Shown piece after piece: positions 1-7,235 of a stretch of DNA of 64,000 bases. Source of the stretch: Sva-07 sp964651825 (GTDB lineage Bacteria > Actinomycetota > Acidimicrobiia > Acidimicrobiales > Ilumatobacteraceae). Location: the NCBI GenBank assembly GCA_964651825.1, contig CAZYWK010000004.1, forward strand, positions 1-64,000. The letters run 5' to 3'. Every line of letters begins with the position of its first letter. Position 1 is the first letter of the stretch. A program made the translations under genes and the position numbers. The notes beneath the pieces were generated by a model. It ran no database searches. It saw nothing but the letters and a program-made list of their open reading frames with translations, and was not told the origin of the DNA.

Positions 1-8
1 GTAGGTGA

Positions 9-85
9 TGGTGGAGACGATGGGAATCGAACCCACGACCCCCTGCTTGCAAAGCAGGTGCTCTAGCCAACTGAGCTACGTCCCC
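9..85 (-). tRNA. tRNA-Ala (anticodon TGC)
   Basis: Read on the minus strand this folds as a cloverleaf: acceptor GGGGACG pairs with CGTCTCC (one G-U), D-stem GCTC/GAGC, anticodon stem CCTGC/GCAGG around the loop TTTGCAA, and a T-arm with TTCGAAT. The anticodon TGC reads alanine codons. The discriminator A (position 12) is followed by an encoded CCA (positions 11-9). In mycobacteria tRNA-Ala lies directly beside tRNA-Ile after gyrA; here the Ile gene is about 15 kb away. Confidence 0.97.
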
Positions 86-196
86 GGAACGGGACCCCAC
101 GAGTGGGACGTTCACACGATAGCGGTGGCAGTCATCGGCGACGACGTGGGATCACGGCCGTCTCGACCCGACCCGAGCTGAAGGGCACGCGATTCC

Positions 197-202
197 TAGG
201 AT
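197..202 (+). promoter_or_regulatory. -10 element, predicted leaderless promoter
   Basis: TAGGAT lies exactly 6 nt before the ATG at 209. With the usual 6-nt gap between the -10 hexamer and +1, transcription would start on the A of the start codon. No ribosome binding site is visible. Inferred from spacing only. Confidence 0.5.
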
Positions 203-208
203 CGTCCG

Positions 209-1480
209 ATGCCACGGATCCAGTTCGGTACCTTCCTCGCTCCTCACCACCCATCCGGTGAGAACCCGACGCTGCTGTTCCAGCGTGACGTCGAGTTCGC
301 AGCGCATCTCGACCGGCTCGGCTTCGACGAGTTCTGGTGCGGCGAGCACCACTCCTCCGGCTGGGAGATGATCGCATCGCCGGAGATGTTCCTCGCCGCG
401 GCCGCGCAACGCACTCACCGCATCCGGCTCGGCACCGGCGTGGTCAGCCTCCCGTATCACCATCCGTTCAACGTCGCCCAGCGCATCGTCCAACTCGACC
501 ACATGTCCAACGGCCGGGCGATGTTCGGCTCCGGCCCCGGTGCGCTGCCGTCCGACGCTCGGACGCTCGGCATCGACCCGATGGTCCAGCGCGACCGGCA
601 AGACGAGGCGCTCGGCGTCATCTTGAAGATGTTGCGCGGCGACGAGCGCTTCTCCCACAAGAGCGAATGGTTCGAGCTCAACGAGGTGAAGCTCCAGCTC
701 CTGCCCGTGCAGGAGAACATGCCGATGGTGACCGCATCGTCGATCTCCCCGTCGGGAATGACGCTCGCCGGCAAGTACGGCATGGGCGTGCTGTCGATCG
801 CCTCCAACTCGACCGAGGGCCTCCAGGCACTGCCCACGCAATGGGGCTTCGCCGAAGACGCCGCGGCGACGCACGGACAGACGGTCGATCGCGCCAACTG
901 GCGCGTGATGATGGCGTTCCATCTCGCCGAGACACGCGAGCAGGCCCGCAACGAGGCCGTCGACGGCCTGCAGCGCTGGCACAACGAGTACAACGTGTGG
1001 ACCCTGGGTCGCCCGAACGCCAAGGTCGTCGACGACAAGTGGAAGCTGCTCGACGCGACGACGGGTGACGGCGCGATCGGGGCGGGCGCCGCGGTCATCG
1101 GCACGCCCGACGATCTCGTCGCCGGGATCCGTCACCTCCAGGAGGTCACCGGCGGGTTCGGAGTCGTGCTGGGCTTCGCCCACGACTGGGCCAACCGTGA
1201 AGCGACGTTGCGGTCGTGGGATCTCGTCGCCCGGTACGTCATCCCGGAGATCAACAACATGACCGCCGGGCTGCGCGAGTCGCAGGCGTACCTCAACGCG
1301 AACCAGACGGAGTTGATGGCGGGAGCGTCGAAGGCCGTCGTCAGCAAGATCCTCGAGAACGAGAAGGCCGCCGCGGCGCTGGCCACCACGATGGAACAGG
1401 CCGCACAAGCCGCAGCTGATGACGAGAGCGAGAAGGTCTCGGAGTTCCGCCCAGGTGCCGGAGTGCCCACCAGCGAGTAA
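209..1480 (+). CDS. LLM class flavin-dependent oxidoreductase
   Basis: A 423-residue luciferase-like monooxygenase. The N-terminal motif FGTFLAPHH, the segment GFDEFWCGEHHSSGW and the stretch LGTGVVSLPYHHPFNVAQR are typical of the bacterial luciferase TIM barrel (about residues 3-330), which uses reduced flavin and oxygen; the arrangement resembles the limonene-monooxygenase-like subgroup. The last ~80 residues are Ala/Glu-rich and probably helical. It stands alone on the plus strand, with a -10 motif right before the ATG. A separate flavin reductase would be expected but none is adjacent. The substrate cannot be told from sequence. Confidence 0.88.
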   Translation: MPRIQFGTFLAPHHPSGENPTLLFQRDVEFAAHLDRLGFDEFWCGEHHSSGWEMIASPEMFLAAAAQRTHRIRLGTGVVSLPYHHPFNVAQRIVQLDHMSNGRAMFGSGPGALPSDARTLGIDPMVQRDRQDEALGVILKMLRGDERFSHKSEWFELNEVKLQLLPVQENMPMVTASSISPSGMTLAGKYGMGVLSIASNSTEGLQALPTQWGFAEDAAATHGQTVDRANWRVMMAFHLAETREQARNEAVDGLQRWHNEYNVWTLGRPNAKVVDDKWKLLDATTGDGAIGAGAAVIGTPDDLVAGIRHLQEVTGGFGVVLGFAHDWANREATLRSWDLVARYVIPEINNMTAGLRESQAYLNANQTELMAGASKAVVSKILENEKAAAALATTMEQAAQAAADDESEKVSEFRPGAGVPTSE

Positions 1481-1483
1481 CGG

Positions 1484-1675
1484 TCAGTCGTCCTTCAACG
1501 CGACCGCGTTCGGCGTGACGTTCATCTTCGGCTCGTACTCGGCCACTTCGACGACGCGCGCCTCACGCTCGAACTTGCTGCGCAACTGGGTCAGGCAGTT
1601 CGGGCATGGGCCGTAGAACTCTTCGATCGTCGGCGTCGAGCAGCGAGGACAGGTGAACTCCACCGGGCCGAACAT
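1484..1675 (-). CDS. Small zinc-ribbon protein
   Basis: A 63-residue protein with two knuckles, CPRC and CPNC, separated by about 13 residues near the N-terminus (FTCPRCSTP...GPCPNC). This is a four-cysteine zinc ribbon, followed by a charged helix-like stretch. The ATG at 1675 was chosen because the longer frame to 1855 runs into the opposite-strand gene at 1699; another ATG at 1693 would add six residues. It is divergent from the anchored propeller-like gene, with a 23-nt gap. Such small zinc-ribbon proteins are often annotated as hypothetical; no function can be assigned. Confidence 0.65.
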   Translation of the reverse strand: MFGPVEFTCPRCSTPTIEEFYGPCPNCLTQLRSKFEREARVVEVAEYEPKMNVTPNAVALKDD

Positions 1676-1684
1676 AGTGCGGCC

Positions 1685-1690
1685 TACGAT
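1685..1690 (+). promoter_or_regulatory. -10 element for the 1699 gene
   Basis: TACGAT lies 8 nt before ATG 1699 in a 23-nt divergent gap. On the opposite strand the same TA begins TAGGCC, a weaker -10-like hexamer 5 nt before the ATG at 1675, so both genes may be served by one overlapping promoter. Confidence 0.4.
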
Positions 1691-1698
1691 CATCGCCG

Positions 1699-3165
1699 AT
1701 GACGACGTCCGATCCGCCCGAGGGTTCGCGTGTCGGCCAGGAGGCGGACGAGCCCAACGTCTCCGGTCGCCCACCCAACTACCTGGTCCGACGTGCCATC
1801 GTCGTCGGAGCTGGCGTCGTCCTCGTCGCGGCTGTCGCGGTCGGCATCGGTGCACTGCTCGATCGCGGTGGGGAATCGTCGCCGTCAGGCGAGGCGGTCG
1901 CGGAATGGAACAGTGCGGTGCTGCTCGACAGCCGCACGGGCCAGGTGGTGGTGACCGACACCGCCGGGGAGGAATCGGCGCGGTTCGGTTCCGGTGTACG
2001 TGCGCCGGCCGACGCCATCGCCGTGGGCCCGACGATGGTCGTCACGTCGGCCGACACCGCCGCCGTGGTCGATCTCGCCGGCGAATCGACGCAGGCGTAC
2101 GACATCGTTCCACCGAACGCTGGTGTCGTGATGCCCGCCGGATCAGCCGCCACGATGATCGTCGGATCGAGTTCCGGCGACCGTGCCCTGCTCGTCCACG
2201 GTCCGACGGGCGAGGTGATCGACACCTCGGAGTTCTCGTCGATCGCCGGGGCGCAATACGACGTCGCCACGTCCATCGCCGTCCGATCCGGTCGTGATGT
2301 GCTCGTCACCGACGCTGGGAACTTCCAGTCGGTGTTGTTCTCGTTCGATCGCGACGAGCCGTCGTTCTTCCCCGGCCGCGCCCTGGCCGTCAGCGACGAT
2401 CTGGTCGTCACCACCCAGAACGTCGGCAACGAGTCGAGCATCAGCGTGTTCGACCATGAGGGCGCGTCAATCAACGGGGCGCGCACTGCTGCGGTTCGGG
2501 GGGCGTTGATCACCCAGGATCGCATCGTGCTCGTCACCCTCGAGGGCGACCTGCTCGAACTCGACCCGTCCTCGGGCGACGTGTCGTCAGCCGGGACCAC
2601 TGCGATCGCTCCGGTGCAGACCGCGGCGGTCACCACCGGCACCGACCGGCTTGTCGTGGTCGGCGAGGGCGGGACGTCACTGGTCGGCGACGACGGCACC
2701 GTCGTGGCGGAGTTCAACGGCGGAGTACCGATCATCACGGGCATCAACGAGTTCGCCACCCGGACCTCGACCTGTCTGGTCCTGGTCGATCCCGACGGTG
2801 GGCTCGTCATCGCTTCGCTCGGCGACGGCTCGATCGTTGCCGAGGCGTCACTGCCGGCAGGCGCCACCAACGCCGACGTATTGACGAGCGCCGACGGATG
2901 CACGGCCGCCGTGTCGAGCTCCGATGGCGCGCTGGTGATCGGCGAGTCCGACGTCACCACCCTCGACTCGCCCGGCGAGCTCCGATCCCTCTCGCCGGAC
3001 GCCGCCGCTGTCGTCATCGCCGCCGACGGCCGACTCGAGCTCCACACCATCGCCGCGTCCGAGCCCGCCGGCAGCAGCGGAACCGACCCGGCAGCGGGCG
3101 GGCCGGAGGTTGAAGGCACCGACCTCGGCCCCGACTCGCGGACCGTGCTCTTCACGGAGCGTTGA
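1699..3165 (+). CDS. Membrane-anchored beta-propeller-like protein
   Basis: A 488-residue protein with a cytosolic N-terminus of ~30 residues, one transmembrane segment at about 32-53 (AIVVGAGVVLVAAVAVGIGA) and a large extracytoplasmic part. That part is made of repeating short beta-rich units of the sort seen in WD40/PQQ/YVTN propellers: Val/Ile runs, D-G turns and segments like VVTTQNVGNES or VLVDPDGGLVIA. No catalytic motif is visible. The gene is followed after 1 nt by the next start (stop TGA 3163-3165, GTG 3167), so the two are probably co-expressed. Function unknown; ligand binding or scaffolding is a guess. Confidence 0.72.
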   Translation: MTTSDPPEGSRVGQEADEPNVSGRPPNYLVRRAIVVGAGVVLVAAVAVGIGALLDRGGESSPSGEAVAEWNSAVLLDSRTGQVVVTDTAGEESARFGSGVRAPADAIAVGPTMVVTSADTAAVVDLAGESTQAYDIVPPNAGVVMPAGSAATMIVGSSSGDRALLVHGPTGEVIDTSEFSSIAGAQYDVATSIAVRSGRDVLVTDAGNFQSVLFSFDRDEPSFFPGRALAVSDDLVVTTQNVGNESSISVFDHEGASINGARTAAVRGALITQDRIVLVTLEGDLLELDPSSGDVSSAGTTAIAPVQTAAVTTGTDRLVVVGEGGTSLVGDDGTVVAEFNGGVPIITGINEFATRTSTCLVLVDPDGGLVIASLGDGSIVAEASLPAGATNADVLTSADGCTAAVSSSDGALVIGESDVTTLDSPGELRSLSPDAAAVVIAADGRLELHTIAASEPAGSSGTDPAAGGPEVEGTDLGPDSRTVLFTER

Positions 3166-3166
3166 G

Positions 3167-3886
3167 GTGGGCGAGCGGGCACCCGACGACGAGGTCGTGG
3201 AGATCGTCGACGGGAACACCGTGTGGCGCTTCGAGACCGAGTTCCTGACCTCGAACTGGACATGCCTGTACGGCGCCGGGTGCAAAGGGATCCTCGAGAC
3301 CGAGGCGGCCGAACTGCGGCAAGGATGCTGCTCGCTCGGCGCCCACTTCGGCGACGGACCGGCCGGTGAGGCTGAATCGATGACCGTGTCGGCCTACGGC
3401 TCGATGGTCGATCCGTCCCGGTTCCAGTTCCACGACGTCGCCACGACGACCGAGGTCGACCCGGACACCGGGGCGCACTCCATCTGGGGCGACCTCGAGC
3501 GGACCCACACCCGGGTCGTCGACGGAGCGTGCATCTTCCTCAACCGGCCGGGCTTCGCCGGTGGTGAGGGATGCGCGCTCCATCTCGCCGCGCTGGACGC
3601 CGGCGACTCCCCGACCGAATGGAAGCCGTCGGTGTGCTGGCAGCTGCCCCTGCGCATCGACTGGCAGGAGATCGACGACGAGTCGGAATCGGCCACTGTC
3701 CGCCGGTGGAGCCGGGCCGACTGGGGTGAGCACGGTCGGAAGATGGCGTGGTGCTGTACCGAACGGAGTGAAGGTGCCGAGGCGTACTCCGGCGACGTGG
3801 CGGTCGTCGACTCACTTCGCGACGAGCTGATCGCCCTGGCCGGCGAACCGGTGTACGTCGAACTCCGCCGCCGCCTCCCCTCCTGA
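3167..3886 (+). CDS. Cysteine-rich conserved hypothetical protein
   Basis: A 239-residue protein from GTG 3167; an in-frame extension to 3110 would overlap the preceding gene and was rejected. It contains about ten cysteines in clusters (TCLYGAGC, GCC, GACIF, GCALH, SVCWQ, WCC). The layout resembles YkgJ/DUF3109-type proteins, which are thought to bind iron-sulfur or zinc, but I cannot prove membership. No signal peptide or membrane segment, so cytosolic. It is coupled to the anchored propeller-like gene by a 1-nt gap. A metal-binding role is inferred from cysteine spacing only. Confidence 0.7.
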   Translation: MGERAPDDEVVEIVDGNTVWRFETEFLTSNWTCLYGAGCKGILETEAAELRQGCCSLGAHFGDGPAGEAESMTVSAYGSMVDPSRFQFHDVATTTEVDPDTGAHSIWGDLERTHTRVVDGACIFLNRPGFAGGEGCALHLAALDAGDSPTEWKPSVCWQLPLRIDWQEIDDESESATVRRWSRADWGEHGRKMAWCCTERSEGAEAYSGDVAVVDSLRDELIALAGEPVYVELRRRLPS

Positions 3887-3896
3887 CCGCCTGCGG

Positions 3897-5606
3897 TCAG
3901 TTCGAGCGGAGCATGCGGCCGGCGAGGACGCCGGTGTGCTCTCCTCCGGCCATGAACTCGAAGCCGTTGACGAAGGTGTGGTCGTATCCGGACGATCCCT
4001 GGATGTATCGCCCGGCACCGTTCGGGAAATCGTGCACGAACTCCGGTTGCGGCAGCCGGAGGTTCTCGAAGTCGATCACGTTGATGTCGGCGAAGTTGCC
4101 AGCGATGAGACGGCCCCGACGGTGAATGCCGAACAGGTCGGCCGTGTCGGAGGTCAATCGGCGGATCGCCTCCTCGATCGACCAACGTTGCCGCTCACGT
4201 ATCCAGTACGTCAGGAAGAACGTCGGCTGGCTGGCGTCCATGATCTGGCTGACGTGCGCGCCGGCATCGGCGAGCCCGAGCGTCACCAGCGGGTCGTCCA
4301 GCATCGCCTCGACCGCGGAGAGGTCCTCGTTGAGGAACGGCATGCTGGCCACGAGGTGGCCGTCGGTCTCGAGAGCGAGCTCGATGAACGCCGCCGCCGG
4401 GCTGACGCCGCGCTCGATCGCTATGGCGGCGAGCGAATCGGTGGGATTGCAGTCGTAGCGAGCGTCGCCATCAGGGGGCAGGACGAAGATCTTCTCGAGA
4501 TCGAGCGAGGTGCCATGGACGTCGGCGTCGTTGATCAGGGTCTGGCGGAACGACGCGTCGCGGAGCATCTGCAGCTTGCGACCGTTCACCGCCGCCCGCA
4601 GCTGCCTCCACGACGGCGACTTGTCGAACGGCGTGCGGGTCTCGAGCCCGAACAGGATCCCCACGCCACGCGCCGTCGTTTGCGGACGGAGGTTGGCGCC
4701 GGCGGCGTTCTCCTCGTGGACGAACCCGACCACCGCGGCGCTCAGACCAGGCCGCTTGTTCGATTGTGTCAGGCCGAAGCTGACCGGCCGCCCGCTCTGC
4801 CGGCTGATCTCGCCCATCAGGGCCACCTCGGACCGCGAGTTGTCGAAGCGCTCGTTGTCGCGTTCGCCGAGCCGCATCGCACCCTCGAAAATGCCCGCGC
4901 CGTGCCGGTTCAGGACCTCGGCGAACGCGAGCAGTTCGTCGGCGGTCGCGTGAGTGCCGGGGACCGGCCTGCCGTCGGGCACGCGATGGAGGAACGTCCG
5001 GCTCGTCGACACCCCGAGCGCACCCGCGCTCATCGCCTCGTCGACCAGTCGCGCCATCGCCACCACGTCGTCACCCGACGCGGGCGTCTCGTCCAGACCG
5101 CACTCGCCCATCACGTAGGTACGCAGCGCGCAATGGCCGACCAGCCCGCCGGTGTTCGGGCCCTTCGGCAACTGGTCGATCGAGTCGTAGTACTCGCCGT
5201 AGGTCTCCCAGTTCCATGGCAGCGCGTCGAGGATCGCGTCGCGTGGGATGTCCTCGACGCTCTCCATCATCTCGGCGAGCACCGCCCGATCGCCCGGCTT
5301 GCACGGCGCGAACGTGACCCCGCAGTTTCCCATCACCACACTCGTCACGCCGTGCCAGCAACTCGACGTCCCGATCGGGTCCCACGCGATCTGTGCGTCG
5401 AGGTGCGTGTGGATGTCGACGAACCCGGGGGTGACGATGCGGCCCTCGGCGTCGATCTCGCGTTTGCCGGTGGTCGTGACGCCACCTTCGTCGAGCGGAA
5501 CGATCTCGCCGATCACGTCGCCCGTGATCGCGAGGTCGCCAGTGAACGCCGGTGCCCCGGAACCGTCCACGACGGTTCCGCCTCGGATCACGATGTCAGG
5601 TCTCAT
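3897..5606 (-). CDS. N-acyl-D-amino-acid deacylase family amidohydrolase
   Basis: A 569-residue metal-dependent amidohydrolase. It begins MRPDIVIRGGTVVDGSG, has the metal motif HTHLDAQ near residue 62, the family-typical GNCGVTFAPC near residue 93, a histidine in GHCALRTYVMGE, and the late aspartate motif DAGAHVSQI. These match the D-aminoacylase subgroup, which hydrolyses N-acyl-D-amino acids or related cyclic amides. Cytosolic. It is convergent with the cysteine-rich gene at 3167 (10-nt gap) and sits downstream of a large palindrome at 5730-5779. Exact substrate unknown. Confidence 0.88.
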   Translation of the reverse strand: MRPDIVIRGGTVVDGSGAPAFTGDLAITGDVIGEIVPLDEGGVTTTGKREIDAEGRIVTPGFVDIHTHLDAQIAWDPIGTSSCWHGVTSVVMGNCGVTFAPCKPGDRAVLAEMMESVEDIPRDAILDALPWNWETYGEYYDSIDQLPKGPNTGGLVGHCALRTYVMGECGLDETPASGDDVVAMARLVDEAMSAGALGVSTSRTFLHRVPDGRPVPGTHATADELLAFAEVLNRHGAGIFEGAMRLGERDNERFDNSRSEVALMGEISRQSGRPVSFGLTQSNKRPGLSAAVVGFVHEENAAGANLRPQTTARGVGILFGLETRTPFDKSPSWRQLRAAVNGRKLQMLRDASFRQTLINDADVHGTSLDLEKIFVLPPDGDARYDCNPTDSLAAIAIERGVSPAAAFIELALETDGHLVASMPFLNEDLSAVEAMLDDPLVTLGLADAGAHVSQIMDASQPTFFLTYWIRERQRWSIEEAIRRLTSDTADLFGIHRRGRLIAGNFADINVIDFENLRLPQPEFVHDFPNGAGRYIQGSSGYDHTFVNGFEFMAGGEHTGVLAGRMLRSN

Positions 5607-5729
5607 GGACTCCCGCTGAACGTTGCCTGGCCGATGACGGTCGCTTGTCTAGCGGCCCCACATGTCGGCCACGAAGTCAGACGCGTGACAGTTCTGTAAC
5701 GCTCGGTCCACAGACCGCCTGACCTGGTG

Positions 5730-5779
5730 GTTCTCGTGATCATTCTGCGTACGCGGGTGCGCAGAATGATCACGAGAAC
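5730..5779. repeat. Long perfect palindrome (20-bp arms)
   Basis: Left arm GTTCTCGTGATCATTCTGCG (5730-5749) is the exact reverse complement of 5760-5779. The 10-nt centre can pair further (U-G, A-U, C-G) leaving a GCGG tetraloop, so the RNA would make a 23-bp hairpin. There is no T-tract on either side. It lies between two minus-strand genes and could be a terminator, a transposon-derived element or a protein-binding palindrome. See the related element at 63342-63394. Confidence 0.85.
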
Positions 5780-5824
5780 GAGCTCAGGGGCTGGATCGAG
5801 GAGCACTCCGGCGCCGCGGACGCG

Positions 5825-7120
5825 TCAAGGCAGGCCGAGGACGCGGTCGAGAAAGGGGTTGCGGAACGTGCCGGCGGGATCGAGCCGGGCTCGCACGTCA
5901 CGGAACGTCTGCCACTCCGGGTAGCGGTGGGCGAGCGTGTGCGACGTCTGGAAGTGCAACTTGCCCCAGTGCGGCCGACCGGCGTAGTCGTTCATGATCT
6001 GCTCGACGCCGTGGAAGTAGGCCTCGTACGGCGCTCCGACGTACTGATGGATCGCGATCCAGCCGGATTCACGACCGTTCGCGGTCGACAGGGCGATGTC
6101 GTCGGCCGCCGACACCCTGACCTCGATCGGGAACAGCGGGGGGAACGGAAGCGTCGCGACGAGCTCGTCGATCCGCCCGATCGCGTCGGGAACCGCGCCG
6201 AACGGTATGCCGTATTCCATCTCGAGGAAGTGCACGTGCCGCGGGCTGCAGAAGATCCGATCGCTGCGGTCGACCAGGTCCCGCTCGGCCGCCGCCGACG
6301 TCACCAGCTTGGCAACCCGTGGTGCGAGCGTCGGGAACCGGCGGCCGACCCGGCACACCGTTCCGAAGGCGAGGTTCTCGGCGATCCACTTGTCGCGGAT
6401 GTAGGCGAGCTTCGGTTGTGGCGCCGCCGGTGCGTCGGTCCGGGTGTTGCGTTTCACCTGGCAGCGCCGTGCTCCCGGCATCCAGTAGAACTCGACGTGG
6501 TCGGCCGAACGCATCACGTTGCCGAAGTCGGCGATCACGTTGGCGATCGGCTCGATGGTCTCGCGGGCGTGGAGGTTGAACGCGGGCACGCACCGGAGTG
6601 TCACCTCGGTGACGACCCCCAGGGCCCCCAACCCGACCCGCGCCACGCGGAGCAACTCGGGGTCGTTCACCTCGTCGGCGCGCACCACGGACCCATCGCC
6701 GGCGACGAGCTCCATCCCGACGATCGTGGTGGACAGGTTGCCGAGCGCGGCCCCGGTCCCGTGGGTGGCAGTCGACGTCGCGCCGGCGATCGATTGGCGG
6801 TCGATGTCGCCGAGGTTCGGCATGGCCAGCCCGTGCTGCGCGAGCTGTTCGTTGAGGTCGCGGAGCCGGATGCCGGCCTGCACGGTGACGTCGGTCCCCT
6901 CGACACGCAACACGCGCTTCATCGTGTCGAGCGACAGCAGGTCTCCGTCGGTCATCGCCACGTCGGTGAACGAGTGGCCTCCCCCGATCACCTTCACGCG
7001 ACGCCCGGCCTCGGCAGCCGAGCGGACGACGCCGGCGACGTGTTCCGTCGACGTCGGCTCGTGCACGGCCGCCGGCACGCATCGTTGGTTTCCCGCCCAG
7101 TTCCGCGTGCTCACTCCCAT
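5825..7120 (-). CDS. FAD-linked sugar-1,4-lactone oxidase
   Basis: A member of the L-gulono/D-arabinono-1,4-lactone oxidase family, 431 residues from ATG 7120 (MGVSTRNWAGNQ); a GTG at 7150 would add ten residues. The N-terminal PCMH/FAD-binding domain has VIGGGHSFTDVAMTDG, where the histidine after GG is the usual covalent flavin site, and SIAGATSTATHGTG. The C-terminal ALO domain has the typical RPHWGKLH near the end. These enzymes oxidise aldonolactones or alditols with oxygen as acceptor. Whether it makes ascorbate-like products here is unknown. A dispersed repeat (7150-7235) separates it from the upstream mycothione reductase gene. Confidence 0.88.
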   Translation of the reverse strand: MGVSTRNWAGNQRCVPAAVHEPTSTEHVAGVVRSAAEAGRRVKVIGGGHSFTDVAMTDGDLLSLDTMKRVLRVEGTDVTVQAGIRLRDLNEQLAQHGLAMPNLGDIDRQSIAGATSTATHGTGAALGNLSTTIVGMELVAGDGSVVRADEVNDPELLRVARVGLGALGVVTEVTLRCVPAFNLHARETIEPIANVIADFGNVMRSADHVEFYWMPGARRCQVKRNTRTDAPAAPQPKLAYIRDKWIAENLAFGTVCRVGRRFPTLAPRVAKLVTSAAAERDLVDRSDRIFCSPRHVHFLEMEYGIPFGAVPDAIGRIDELVATLPFPPLFPIEVRVSAADDIALSTANGRESGWIAIHQYVGAPYEAYFHGVEQIMNDYAGRPHWGKLHFQTSHTLAHRYPEWQTFRDVRARLDPAGTFRNPFLDRVLGLP

Positions 7121-7149
7121 CGCCGCAGCGTACGACTCAGCGGCGATCA

Positions 7150-7235
7150 CAGCCGAGGGAAGCGCCAGCGACGAGGCTGACGCTCGGCCGACCTCACCTG
7201 TCGCGACGAGACGCCGCGTGAGGCCGAGCCAATTG
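7150..7235 (-). repeat. Dispersed intergenic repeat, copy A
   Basis: Read on the minus strand it starts directly after the TAG stop of the mycothione reductase gene with CAATTGGCTCGGCCTCACG, continues through a variable ~20-nt middle, then TGAGGTCGGCCGAGCG and a 30-nt tail. The last 46 positions match copy B (48185-48269) except for one extra T. GCTCGGCC and GGCCGAGC flank the variable loop and can form a hairpin. Confidence 0.85.

Noticed and set aside
5730..5779. Palindrome as a classical rho-independent terminator
   Set aside because: No T-tract follows on either strand, and a perfect 20-bp arm is longer than usual for terminators; kept as a repeat instead.
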